DNA of 64,000 nucleotides from Halichondria panicea (taxonomy: Eukaryota; Porifera; Demospongiae; Suberitida; Halichondriidae): NCBI RefSeq assembly GCF_963675165.1, contig NC_087380.1, positions 4,710,571 to 4,774,570 of the forward strand. Reading direction: 5' to 3'. The position numbers were made by a program, and so were the translations under genes. Numbering within the stretch: position 1 is the first letter of the stretch; the number at the start of each line of letters is the position of its first letter. The notes beneath the pieces were generated by a model that was given only the letters and a program-made list of their open reading frames with translations, ran no database searches and was not told the origin of the DNA. Shown one piece after another: positions 1 through 11,100 of the stretch.

Positions 1-960
1 TGTATATACCATTTTCAAACACACACACACACACACACTGATATCTTTTTATTTTGACTAATGCCTGGAGATAATTCTAGGAATTACATTCCCAATGAAG
101 AATGAAGACACACGTTTTATATAAAAATATAAATAAAAAATATATATATATAATTATATATAATTATAATTAAAAATTTTGCCGAATGACCAAAATACCA
201 AAAAAAAAAATTTTTAGTGGTACAAAAGCGTGGGCATAATTATATAGTTTATGGCTTCTCTCAACCAGCTACCAATAACCACAAGGTTAGAAGAAACACG
301 GCACCCCAGTCCTACACAGTGTCCACATGATAAAGAGCATCACAACAATAAATAGCTAACACAAAGGAATCATGTGATCCCAAAAAGCACATGGACTTAA
401 AAAATGGCGAAGAAAGCAACCGTGCAGTAAGCAAACGTACATATCACTAGCATTCTAAAGTGTATACTTGAAGCCTAAACAGCATAGATCTACTTAGTGA
501 TTGTATAAACTATTCCTACAATAAAGCCTACAATTCTAAGCCTCTGTAACTATAACATTATTATTATTATTATTATTATTTTTTTTTTTTGTTCTTTTAC
601 TTTTTTAGTAACAATACACATCAATGATGTGCTAGTAACATGTGACTGTTGTTTAAAATATGCAACGTGGGGAGAGTTGGCGCGCCTCCAAAGATTTTTA
701 ACCCACCGTTTCCGATTCTCAAGGTCGGAAGTCTAGCTACCCCCGGTTGCTATTCCAATGTGCTGTTTAGCAATAATACAAACATTTCTTCCTAGGACAC
801 AGCATAAGACAATTTGTTGGACTATTACATTTAACAATATACATATGTGTGTTTGCTGTGAGCTGGAAAAGGGTTATCTTCCTGTTTGAGAAATTTGAAT
901 TTTTGAAGTTATTATATGAGTCAGCAGGGTTTCAGTGGACGGCCAAATTAATTTTTTTAT
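1..960. other. AT-rich non-coding lead-in
   Basis: I see no gene here. The stretch holds a short (AC)n run near 20-38, a TTA/T run near 558-590 and AT-rich unique-looking DNA. It borders the satellite array at 961 and could be PLE-flanking DNA. Confidence 0.5.
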
Positions 961-1590
961 TTCAATATCCCAAATACACACGGCGTGCACACCCCCCTCC
1001 ACTCCACACACACACACACACACACACACACGGCGTGCACACCACACACTCACACACACAAAAACGGCGTGCACACCCCCCTCCACTCCACACACACACA
1101 CACCACACACACACACACACAAACACGGTGTGCACACCACACACACACTCACACACACAAAAACGGCGTGCACACCACACACACACACACGGCGTGCACA
1201 CCCCCCACACACACACATACACACAAACACGGCACACACACACACACACACACAAAAACGGCGTGCACACCACACACACACACACGGCATGCACACCCTC
1301 CCACACACAACACGGCGTGCACACCACACACACACACAAAAACGGCGTGCACACCACACACACGGCGTGCACACCCTACCACACACAAACACCTACACAA
1401 ACACCTACACACGCAAGCCACCCCCACACACACACACACAAACACGGCGTGCACACCACACACACGGCGTGCACACCACCCCCACACACACAAACACGGC
1501 ACACACACACACACACACACACCCTTTCACCCACCCACACACACACACACACACCCACCCACACACACACACACAAACACAAACATCTAT
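961..1590. repeat. CA-rich satellite with ggcgtgcacacc punctuation
   Basis: Runs of (CA)n are interrupted repeatedly by the motif ggcgtgcacacc, often preceded by aaaac or aaacac. A related array recurs at about 6325-6500, on the far side of the right terminal repeat of the PLE. A (CA)n/(CCCA)n block without the ggcgtgcac motif sits at 5530-5620. Long open frames across the array are His/Thr-rich or Cys/Val-rich low-complexity artefacts. Confidence 0.85.
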
Positions 1591-2235
1591 TGACTAATGG
1601 AAAATTCATACTGTCAGAACCAAGGCTACAAGCCACAAAACGCCTAAAGTAAGATCCAGATATGGGAATCACATGCGCCTAAACATAATCGTCATGGTAC
1701 TAAAAACTGGCTAAAAACTGCTAACAAAGAGACAGAACTAAAAGAATCCTCACAATGGAAAAGAAAGAAACTGACGTTGTCACGTGGGTTACATTTTGCT
1801 TATCTTAATTACATAACAATTTACATACAATAATTATAAGGTTGCACATAGAGTACCTCCTAAACAAAAATATTTGAAATAAGAAATTTAGCTTGCTTTT
1901 CAACTGCATGTTTTGTGGTGTTTAACCATAGAGTCTATGGTTTGACAGTCACACCCGGACTCCGCATGTATGGGAGTGGTCCCACCTTTCCTTGAGCTAT
2001 CCACAAGTCAGGAAATTAAAGGGACCGAAACTTGTGGACTGGCAATGACGGGTCTGGTGCTCCTCTGAAGACCGGAAAAACTATAATTGTTACTATAATT
2101 AATAAAACTGTCAATTGAATGTCCTTCATTAAAATCAAATGTGCATTCCGTTTGAGTCAATTTTATGCTTCAGCGGACGAGGTTCCATCCAACCCAGTTA
2201 GCCTTGTGCTTACTACCCCCTTTCCAAACACACAC
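1580..2235 (+). repeat. Left PLE terminal repeat (pLTR)
   Basis: This is a direct repeat of 5610-6320, starting at the aaacacaaacatctattgac junction with the CA array. Compared with the right copy it lacks about 28 bp near 1622-1630, lacks 7 bp near 1655, and has one copy rather than two of a 12-bp unit near 1815. It contains an internal hairpin (ccacaagt...acttgtgg, about 1990-2038) that may matter for the RNA. Confidence 0.85.
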
Positions 2236-2492
2236 GTACTTGATACGGGCCTGGCTTGCCAGGCGGGTGAGTTCTTTTCCTCGACAGTACCTTGGTACCA
2301 CTTGTTGTTGATCTCACGATCCTCCCAGCATGTGCTCGAAGGTCAGAGGTCTCTGTCGCGTATGTATTTGACTCAGCTGTAAAAAGTATAAATGACTAAG
2401 TAACCCCAAGAATCAGAAGGACATTCAATTCTATTGTTAAAATAATTGCATGCACAGTATTATTATAGTGCTATAATTAGAATAAATCCTAA

Positions 2493-3089
2493 AATTATAT
2501 AGTATCTGCATTCTGTCCCACCAGCAAATTCATAGGACAACAAATTAAGAAATACAACATAACAAAAAAACTGCTACGAAAACTGGAAAACACCATACAA
2601 CAACAGGAATCACAACAAACACACAAGACCATCTCCAAAAATCAAATGCCCAAAATACCGACAGTTTTGAACGAAATAGAAAAACAAAAAATCGCTGACG
2701 AGTTCAATGCACAATACCAAAATCTATTCTTCACATTCTTGGACAAAATCATTACACGAAATACCATAGAACAAGAACTCACCAAACAGAGACTTACTAC
2801 CATAATCACACACACTGAGCAACAACTTTGCTCGTTTGATATCCCTTACAAGACTCTAATCTGCTTCCATACCTACTTCCTCGAACAATGTAACATAGAA
2901 GCACACGACTGCCTTCCAGAATACACAAAGAAAACAACACAGAAAATTATTGAAAATACCTCCACGACAATCACAAAAACAGGCAAAAAAAGAAAAACCC
3001 AGGAACCACAACCACACTCAACAAAACAAACAAAAATAGATCATCATTTTTTATGCCTAGGCCCACCACACACAAGATTCCCAACGTAA
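2493..3089 (+). CDS. PLE N-terminal region, upstream frame
   Basis: The frame is open from 2493; the first ATG is at 2646, giving 147 residues. The residues before that ATG are highly polar and helical and look like genuine PLE coding sequence. A plausible 3' splice site (ttctgtcccaccag, ending at 2523) raises the possibility that the true start lies in an upstream exon. The product is Lys/Gln/Thr-rich with no recognisable enzyme domain and ends 12 codons after entering the overlap with the RT frame. It lies one frame ahead of the RT frame; a TTTTTTA heptamer sits exactly where the frames meet. It is either ORF1 of a frameshift fusion or the N-terminus of a single ORF broken by an indel. Confidence 0.7.
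   Translation, partial: NYIVSAFCPTSKFIGQQIKKYNITKKLLRKLENTIQQQESQQTHKTISKNQMPKIPTVLNEIEKQKIADEFNAQYQNLFFTFLDKIITRNTIEQELTKQRLTTIITHTEQQLCSFDIPYKTLICFHTYFLEQCNIEAHDCLPEYTKKTTQKIIENTSTTITKTGKKRKTQEPQPHSTKQTKIDHHFLCLGPPHTRFPT
3047..3053 (+). other. Candidate -1 ribosomal slippery site TTTTTTA
   Basis: In the upstream frame the codons read cat-ttt-tta, so the heptamer is T_TTT_TTA, the canonical X_XXY_YYZ pattern. A -1 slip lands precisely on the RT frame, whose next codon is the ATG at 3053. Downstream I see only the short palindrome gcctaggc and no clear pseudoknot, so function is unproven. Confidence 0.45.
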
Positions 3090-4942
3090 CCGTCCATAAC
3101 CTCAGCTCACGATCTCTGAACACTGAACAACTAACACTACTCACTAAAGGACTCTCCTTCGCACCAACCCCTAACATTGATAATACTGTACAATATCCCC
3201 AACTACTACGTCAATACAATGAGTTTGCAAGATCACTCAGACCAATCTACACACACGCAGTTACAAAACCGAACATAACACCGACTAAAAAAGAACAACC
3301 TGAACAATCCCTTACAGATAGACCATATATCTACAGACAAATGAAATTTTTACCGAAATCGAATCATATAACATACACTCAAGTATATTCACGAATGTCC
3401 ACATTAGAAGCGTACATTGACCAAACAAAAACAGAATTGGACGAAAAACTACCACTCATATTTAACCAAACAACATCCAATCTGAACAAACATACAAGAT
3501 ATGCCCTCACCAAACTAAAAAAACAAAGAACAGAAATCACCGTAAAACCAGCAGACAAAAATCTTGGCATAGTTATACTTGACACTGACGACTACATACA
3601 ACAATGCTCTCTTGTACTCTGTGACCAAAGTACGTACAGATTAACACTACAACACCCAACTGAAGATATACAACATCAACTACAGGAAACGACCAGAAAA
3701 TTTTCAACACAACTAAACGCAATACACAAAAACCTCAAAAAATGCTTACTACCCAACCCCAAAAATACACAACCTCCCAAGTTCTACGGAATACCCAAAA
3801 TACACAAAAAATTTACGAAACTACCCCCAGTACGACCAATAATTTCCCATTCTAATTCCATGCTCTCCCCTTCTGCCCACTTCATTGATCACGTACTACA
3901 ACCACTCGCACGCTCTTACACAGATTACCTACAAAACTCTACACATCTACTAAAATCCCTACAAGACTTACATGTACCTGACGATGCAATACTAGTATCA
4001 ATAGACGTTGACAGTCTCTACCCCTCTATTCCACAAACAGAATGCCTCGATATTATTTATAACCAAATGCATGAGCGAAAACATTTACTTCTCTGTGACC
4101 CTAATCTCATCATACATCTGCTACACACAAACGTTAACTACAATTATTTCGAATTTGGTACACTAACATTTCAACAAATTAACAGTACAGCAATGGGAGC
4201 CTCCTTCTCACCAACAATAGCAAATATCTTTCTCTCCATAACACTAAACAAATTTCTCGCAACACAACCATTAAAACCACTCCTACTTAAACGTTATATA
4301 GATGATATTTTCGTAATCTGGCCACATAGCTCTGAAGAACTAAACACCTTTCTCACAGCTCTCAACACCTTTCACTCGTCACTGCATTTCACCTCCAGTT
4401 ACTCTCAAACAGAAACCAATTTTTTGGACATCACTATTTTTAAGCACGACACCTTTCCCTACACCAACACACTCGACACGAAAACATACCAAAAACCAAA
4501 AAACTTATATCAATACGTACATTACAACTCAGCCCATTCACGCAAATTATACAAAGGTATTATTCAAGGAGAATGCATCAGATATGTACGTACAAACAGC
4601 CTGACAAACAGCCTGACTAGTAACTACTATGCAACAATCACACTATTTGAACAAAGACTATTACAACGAGGATACCCCAAACAACTTATCAACAAAACAA
4701 TGAAAACTATAACATATAAAGAGAGACAAAGATATCTATCACCAACACCACCCAAAAACTATGCGCGACGACCAATCCTAAAATGTTTACCTCCACCAGT
4801 ATTTAGTCTGTTAAAATCCACGATCTTACAAAACTACAAAACAATTTCTAAATACGTCTCACACCCAAGATTTATTACTTTAGGCCACAAAACTCTACGC
4901 AATGAATTAGTGCGAGCACGAATCAACCCCACAGACGAGTAA
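3053..4942 (+). CDS. PLE reverse transcriptase
   Basis: This 629-residue open frame copies element RNA into DNA at a nicked target. Visible PLE-type RT features in order are: the basic core TVKPADKNLGIVI (about 165-180); PKFYGIPKIHK and PVRPIISH (about 245-275); motif A SIDVDSLYPSI with acids D318 and D320; the motif B region TAMGASFSPTIANIF (about 380-395); motif C YIDD with D417 and D418; and a following NFLDITI block. All catalytic aspartates are present. The frame ends in TAA at 4940-4942, but the same frame stays open beyond it into the endonuclease, so in most PLEs this would be one polypeptide. The ATG at 3053 overlaps the slippery heptamer, so either frameshifting or internal initiation could supply the start. 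Confidence 0.92.
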   Translation: MPRPTTHKIPNVTVHNLSSRSLNTEQLTLLTKGLSFAPTPNIDNTVQYPQLLRQYNEFARSLRPIYTHAVTKPNITPTKKEQPEQSLTDRPYIYRQMKFLPKSNHITYTQVYSRMSTLEAYIDQTKTELDEKLPLIFNQTTSNLNKHTRYALTKLKKQRTEITVKPADKNLGIVILDTDDYIQQCSLVLCDQSTYRLTLQHPTEDIQHQLQETTRKFSTQLNAIHKNLKKCLLPNPKNTQPPKFYGIPKIHKKFTKLPPVRPIISHSNSMLSPSAHFIDHVLQPLARSYTDYLQNSTHLLKSLQDLHVPDDAILVSIDVDSLYPSIPQTECLDIIYNQMHERKHLLLCDPNLIIHLLHTNVNYNYFEFGTLTFQQINSTAMGASFSPTIANIFLSITLNKFLATQPLKPLLLKRYIDDIFVIWPHSSEELNTFLTALNTFHSSLHFTSSYSQTETNFLDITIFKHDTFPYTNTLDTKTYQKPKNLYQYVHYNSAHSRKLYKGIIQGECIRYVRTNSLTNSLTSNYYATITLFEQRLLQRGYPKQLINKTMKTITYKERQRYLSPTPPKNYARRPILKCLPPPVFSLLKSTILQNYKTISKYVSHPRFITLGHKTLRNELVRARINPTDE

Positions 4943-5440
4943 ATTATAGATATTATTCTTATACTAGGTAATGAAGGACCTTGTCAACCACACACGACTG
5001 CTGGTATGATGCCTAACCTCGTCAATGCTAAAACAACAATCCAAACATGCAAGCATCAGAGATGTGTAACCTGCAAACACTACAACACGGGTAATTCATT
5101 TAAAAGCACATCGACAGGTCGCCAATACACCATTAGAAATTCATTCACCTGTAACTCAAACAACATTATCTACCTAATAACCTGCACTAAATGTAAGAAG
5201 CAATATGTAGGATACACCCAGACAAGACTCAAGGACAGAATAAACCGACACAGAAGGAATATTAATAATAACAAAACAATCTACGTATGCATACATTTCA
5301 ATTTCCCGGACCACAAAACCTCGAACTTATCAGTACAAGTAATAGACACAGCAACTACTTTACATGAACTGAAACAATTAGAAGACTTTTGGATTCACAA
5401 TTTAGAGACTTATGTCCCAAAAGGACTTAATGTTAGCTGA
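4943..5440 (+). CDS. PLE GIY-YIG endonuclease domain
   Basis: This stretch is in the same frame as the reverse transcriptase and separated from it by a single TAA; the first ATG after the stop is at 5006 (144 residues). A Cys-rich lead (CKHQRCVTCKH) precedes NIIYLITCTKCKKQYVGYTQ, the GIY-YIG core (IYL...YVG), then the conserved Arg of TRLKDRINRH, a His pair (IHFNFPDH) and the C-terminal LEDFWIHNLETYVPKGLN block. The domain nicks target DNA to prime reverse transcription. Without readthrough of 4940-4942 it would be made separately or not at all. Confidence 0.88.
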   Translation: MIDIILILGNEGPCQPHTTAGMMPNLVNAKTTIQTCKHQRCVTCKHYNTGNSFKSTSTGRQYTIRNSFTCNSNNIIYLITCTKCKKQYVGYTQTRLKDRINRHRRNINNNKTIYVCIHFNFPDHKTSNLSVQVIDTATTLHELKQLEDFWIHNLETYVPKGLNVS

Positions 5441-5468
5441 AATCTGATAAGGTACTAACGTAACTTAG

Positions 5469-5502
5469 AGGTGGGTCCCCCACGAATGTGGGGGACCCAC
5501 CT
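5469..5502 (+). other. GC-rich hairpin after the PLE coding region
   Basis: aggtgggtcccccac (5469-5483) is perfectly complementary to 5488-5502 with a GAAT loop, 29 bp past the endonuclease stop. A second, looser GC-rich inverted segment follows to about 5535. Its position suggests a 3' RNA structure recognised during retrotransposition or RNA processing, which is inference. Confidence 0.6.
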
Positions 5503-5529
5503 ATACAGGGTCTCCCGCATTCGTGGGGG

Positions 5530-5532
5530 TTT

Positions 5533-5585
<53 letters not shown>

Positions 5586-6325
5586 ACCCACCCACCCACC
5601 CACACACACACACACAAACACAAACATCTATTGACTAATGGAAAATTCATACTGTCAGAACCAAGGTTAGATCTTATACTGATTGTACATGTAGCTACAA
5701 GCCACAAAACGCCTAAAGTAAGATGATACACCCAGATATGGGAATCACATGCGCCTAAACATAATCGTCATGGTGCTAAAAACTGGCTAAAAACTGCTAA
5801 CAAAGAGACAGAACTAAAAGAATCCTCACAATGGAAAAGAAAGAAACTGACGTTGTCACGTGGGTTACATTTTGCTTATCTTAATTACATAACAATTTAC
5901 ATAACAATTTACATACAATAATTATAAGGTTGCACATAGAGTACCTCCTAAACAAAAATATTTGAAATAAGAAATTTAGCTTGCTTTTCAACTGCATGTT
6001 TTGTGGTGTTTAACCATAGAGTCTATGGTTTGACAGTCACACCCGGACTCCGCATGTATGGGAGTGGTCCCGCCTTTCCTTGAGCTATCCACAAGTCAGG
6101 AAATTAAAGGGACCGAAACTTGTGGACTGGCAATGACGGGTCTGGTGCTCCTCTGAAGACCGGAAAAACTATAATTGTTACTATAATTAATAAAACTGTC
6201 AATTGAATGTCCTTCATTAAAATCAAATGTGCATTCCGTTTGAGTCAATTTTATGCTTCAGCGGACGAGGTTCCATCCAACCCAGTTAGCCTTGTGCTTA
6301 CTACCCCCTACCCCCTTTCCAAACA
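5530..6325 (+). repeat. Right PLE terminal repeat (pLTR) with leading CA tract
   Basis: (CA)n/(CCCA)n at 5530-5620 runs into a near-identical copy of 1580-2235. It differs by small indels including a duplicated 12-bp ataacaatttac (about 5888-5912) and a duplicated 7-bp tacccc-type unit at about 6300-6313. Confidence 0.85.
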
Positions 6326-6500
6326 CACACACACCCCCACACACCCCCACACACACACAAACACGGCGTGCACACCACACACACACACACGGCCCTCTAC
6401 ACACACACACCCCCAACACACACGCACACAAACACGGCGTGCACACCACGCACACGCATCCCACCACACACACACACACAAACACGGCGTGCACACCACA
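6325..6500. repeat. Second CA/ggcgtgcacacc satellite block
   Basis: This short array has the same punctuated structure as 961-1590 and directly follows the right PLE repeat. Confidence 0.8.
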
Positions 6501-6775
6501 ATTACAAATTAAATCAACTGGTGCCTTCTTTATCCGACCTGATCTCGAGGAAAGCTTAAATCAACGTTGTGAATCAACATTGTGATTCGACCACTCATTG
6601 TAATAACACTGTAATTGTACTACTATAATAGATAATAATTATTATATTGCTGTGCATATTCGCATATTCTCACTTAACACATCCTCTTGTTAAACAGTTC
6701 TTCGAATTTGACACCTGCAGATGATTTAGCAATTGCTGTGGCTGCACACATCACCTTCTTTGCAGGAACAGTTGT

Positions 6776-8128
6776 GACAGGGCCTAGGAAAACACCCCTT
6801 AACGCGGGTATACCCGAGTTTATTTTTATTGTTGAATCGGATAAAGCGTTCTCTAAGCTCCTAGCTATTTTCTATCCGGAGATATGTTCGAGGGAACGCT
6901 ACGAAGGTATTGCAACGCCCTCTTGAGTAAAACGCTCAAAAGTCATGAATAATTGAAGTTCAATTATTGCCTTCCGGGCACTTCCATATACTCATAAAGC
7001 TTTGTAAAAGATGTTCTGGAGAAGACAAGTTAGTTAGATGAAGGCTAGGCGTTCTAGGACTCTCTAGCTAGCTAGTATAGCTATGTAGCTGGATTGCTTG
7101 GCACCTAGGAAGGATCTTCGAAGAAATAAAGAGGCAAAGACTGCCGTCGCTCTAATGGTAAGCTCTCATGTCTTGTTATAAGCTTGTACTTATTATCTGT
7201 GTAATGTATCAGTCTTATAAAAGATCCCTCACTTGTATGGAGCCTACAGAAAGTGTCTCTGTCCTTCATACAGCTTAAAGGAAGCCTAAGTGATCTATTA
7301 TAGGTAGTCTTTCACTTAGTATTCGTCCGTATCGATCTAAGGCTTGATCCAACTTATTAGTAGCCTTATAAGAAGCTTTCCTCCTTTAATTTAGTACTGG
7401 TATCACTGCCATTGTGCTTAGTAGTAACAGGCCTGATGGGATGGGTGATCACATCATGGAGGGCCCAGGAAACTGCGTGGAATTGTCGTATAACATTTAT
7501 ATTGATGGTTCCCCCAGGTGGTGGTAAGTGTCAGAGGCCTAAGAAACGCTTGTCTATTGGCTAGAATGTAAGTGACATTGATATTGTGTCTATCTTAACT
7601 TACTACTTATCTGTAGGTTGTTATGGAGTGTTTATGAGGATAAGTGGCACGGGATACGTACATCTAAAGAAACAAGAGTGGATCTACGCCAAGCTAGCTA
7701 GCTAGATAGCTGCTCTTTCTAATCTATTTCTGTTGCTAAATTATGTTTGTTAAGAAGTGGAGCTATAATATACCTGGCTCCTCTTGATGATTGTAAGTAC
7801 TGGGCTGATGAAATAGTCCTTACAAGTTGTCCTCTTTTATTTGTTAAAAATAATTAACAATAATAGGGAAATTCCCAGGGAATTTCCCCTCACGTAGACA
7901 GTAAATTTCATTATAAAAAATGAACGTTCGGTGAGTTTCTTCAACGTCCGCGCTTGACCTGTTTAAAGCTTTGTAGAGACCCAAATTTTTACAGGTAGGT
8001 AGAGGAAGGGTTGAAGTTAGCACCTGTGAAAAAAAAAATTTTTTGCCCATGTTTTTCATTTCTACTAAATTGGCTTATAGCTTAATTTAATTAGTGCCGC
8101 GTTAAGGGGGGTTTTCCTAGGCCCTGTC
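6776..8128. mobile_element. Non-autonomous inverted-repeat element, family Z
   Basis: tgtgacagggcctaggaaaac at about 6774 is matched inverted by gttttcctaggccctgtcaca ending near 8132, and the similarity continues inward (ccccttaacgcgg / ccgcgttaagggg). The interior has no coding sequence; it contains gctagctag-type runs. Fragments of the same family lie at about 24975-25640 and in two tandem pieces at 63030-63570. The CAGGG-like terminus recalls hAT or similar MITEs, but I could not identify a clean target-site duplication. Confidence 0.7.
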
Positions 8129-8132
8129 ACAG

Positions 8133-11100
8133 TTAGGCTTTGTCGAAAATAAAATCCACCTTGCAAGCTTAGCATCACACCACAAAGCCTAAAGTAAACG
8201 CTCTCTTCGACCACCCACCGGGTAAACCTAACTGAAAAGTAGTGGTGCCAGGCACATCACTGGCACCATTGAGATTTTTACATGATAGGTGTAAGTAGCA
8301 CAGATTTGTTACAGATTGACACAGCATCTTCCATCAGCACTGTTCTCAATCACAGTAGTTCTTGAAAAAATACGACTTAGTCGGCTTGTTTTTCAAGTAC
8401 TGTTTGAAGCCGCCATGCGTGTTGTATTGTGAGTCAAACTGCGCAGACACTAGATCACGCACTTTGAAAAATGTCTCTAAATAAAACCATGCATCCACAA
8501 TTACAACTCATACTCTGCCTGTTGCAAGGATTCTGTAGTAACATGATGGCAAGAGTGTTTAACAAGCACCAGTATCTTTGAGACAATGAGAACAACGAGA
8601 GATCCGCAACAACAAAACAATAATACTTCAAAGGTAAGCTTACTTCAGGCACCATTTACTATTTATGATACAGCAGGCCTAGGATCAAGATAATTGAAGT
8701 GTGCTTGCATTTGGCAGATTACTGAAAGACGTAATTATTGCCAATGTTTGGGGAGCGTATAAAAGCTCAAGAAGAGGAACTAGTTGAGGCTTGCATGATG
8801 CAGGTTATAAGTTATAAATAATATTTATAGCCACCAGGATTTTGGGAAGGGCAGGGCTCAAATCCATTGAGCAGGGCCAGAGCAGGCGCTGAATAGCTTG
8901 GAATTTTACCTAAAAAAAAGGTCATTACTTTTCATCAGCAGTAAGCACATCAGCAGTAAGCATGCGCAGTAGATGACCCTGCCAGTAACTACGCGTGCAG
9001 TGCAGAATAGATTGACAGATCAAGACACAAAAGGGGGGGGGCTCTAGCCCCGTCAGTCCTATGCCACTGCTTACTATTGATGCGTCATACAAGCGCCTGA
9101 ACCTAGGATCGATGTTGTTGAATCAATCGAAAACCAAGCTGGTCAGCAAGAAAACACGGACAAGTGTAGACAACACGTAGACTGAGTTTCTTTCCAAAGA
9201 AATACCACTGCATTGAGAGCACCTTCGCCCCAATGTTCAAGTCACTTCGTGTACTCTTGCACGGCGATTATTATTGCACGATTATTGCACGATTATTATT
9301 GATAAAAGGACCGATGTCATTGTTTAAATGTTTAAACGAGCATGTTGGCTTTATAATCCGGAATTCTGAGTATAAAGCCCAGGATGCGTCCTTTGACCCC
9401 GGAATTTTCTTTCAGCTCTTATTCTCTTGCACTCAGAAGCCCATGTTAAACACTGAAGGGGGGGAATACATTCCAGGTATGACAAAAAAATAAGGCAGGT
9501 AGCTAAAAGGACATGTACAATGGAAGTAAATTGTACTACCTACCGGAATATGTAGTACAAGTGAACGACTAGTGACTGCACTAGTGAAGAAGTGCTGAAG
9601 ACATTTAAATATGTGGACCATTCAGCAGAGATCCAACGAGCTTCATCGTACAGTGAGATTGAGCAATGATCTGACGAACGATGGTGCAGTAAGTATGTAA
9701 TAGTTATTACATGGCAATAATTACACAACTTGACAACCCTGATGGTAGTACTTGTGGTAGTACAGATTTTGTTTGATATAATAATGACAAATCCAATGAC
9801 GTAGTCGCAATACCTAGTTGCTCACTGTAGCTGACCTGGAGCTAAACAAAAAGCTAGCTAAATGCTCATTCTCATTTTCAAAAAGTACTTGATCCAACGT
9901 TGAAAAATCATAATTTGCGACATCCGCATTTTTATATATATCCTCAAGTTTGATGTTAGTAAACATAATACATGTAAACATAAGGTACTCACCTGAAAAT
10001 GTTCAACGACGTACAGTAGTACAAGTGGATTTTTGTACTTTACCTAATGGGGATTTATAAACAAGGTCTTTCCTTGAGCCGCTACATTCTTGGTCCCCCT
10101 GCAATCCGACGAGCTACTTCAACTATGTTGAGACACAATAATTAAGGCATGGGCATGTTGACAGAAGAACTACTTCTCGAGTAACGATGTTCGGTTCTGG
10201 ACACATTAATTTTGAGCAGCCAACAATTTTTCGTACTATTGTGGGTTAGAGATAACAAGTGTTACAACACTGTACATAATAAACTGACAGACAAGGAACG
10301 GTGGTATTATACGCGTTGGCTTGGCAATACGATAAAAGACTCAAAAAATATTTACCAATTAGGTGTTGCTTTTCACTTGGGTGCTGCCTTGGTCCACAGT
10401 GCCCTCCTTACTGTAACCATACATTATTATTATTATGGCATTTGAGAAACTCCATGCACCGACCAGGCACTGATAATGTAGTATTCTTCCTTCTCTCAGT
10501 AGTTCATTAAAAGGTATGATCTTTTTGTTTTGATTTACGAAAAGGCGGGCATGAGTGTAGCTGCTGAATTGGAAGCAAAGGCTTTCCAGCATTTCCATGG
10601 GGGACCTTGAAAAAGGTCACACACAGTCGTATTCCCCCCAAGTAAACAAGGGGTCTGCAGGGTCTGCAGGGGGGATAAATTGAGGGAGTGCAAAATTGCA
10701 TCCCCGGGCCTGGGCAGGGGAGTGTGAAGGAGATTCTGGGAGGCGGTTGGGCGGTTGGACGGAGTAATGTTTGGCACAATGAGAGGTTGCACAGGCATGT
10801 CATTCGGAGCTATCGGTAACTTGAGCGGGATTAGCACAGTTTCCAAGTCGCTGTGGAATGTGGAAGGGACACACACACACACACAGTTCAGACAGCGTCC
10901 CGTACGGCAGCACGTCATTCGAGTGTTTGACTTCGAAAAGCTCCTTGGTGAGTAGGCTTGATTAGTTAGTAAGCGTCCACTCAATAGCCTCCTTTTTCCG
11001 AAGCACTACTCGAGTATTACAAGGATAAATCAAGTCCTAAGGCATTCAGAGCAGCTACTGATAAACAGAGAAAGCTGATGGGAGACACTCGTACTCAGTG

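Larger units (their letters stand above)
961..6500 (+). mobile_element. Penelope-like retroelement with terminal direct repeats
   Basis: Two direct copies of a sequence of about 650 bp (about 1580-2235 and 5610-6320) flank a region coding for a PLE reverse transcriptase followed by a GIY-YIG endonuclease, the defining PLE pair. The repeats correspond to PLE pLTRs. Both are bordered by CA-rich satellite, so exact ends and a target-site duplication cannot be fixed. The copy looks fairly young because the two repeats are nearly identical apart from small insertions and deletions. One frame change and one stop interrupt the coding region. Confidence 0.85.

Noticed and set aside
849-1672. Long open frames on both strands across the CA satellite
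   Set aside because: They translate only to His/Thr-rich or Cys/Val-rich low-complexity sequence dictated by CA repeats, in several frames at once.
1930-2100. Hammerhead ribozyme in the PLE terminal repeat
   Set aside because: Such ribozymes occur in PLE repeats. I found a gggacc-gaaac segment and a ccacaagtc/gacttgtgg-like stem, but no CUGANGA core in the required position.
6776-8128. Coding capacity in element Z
   Set aside because: No open frame above about 70 codons resembles a transposase, and the homologous fragments carry frame-destroying indels.
10535-10984. 149-codon reverse open frame rich in Pro/Leu
   Set aside because: No recognisable domain, no splice or homologous context, and overlapping frames of similar length on both strands.
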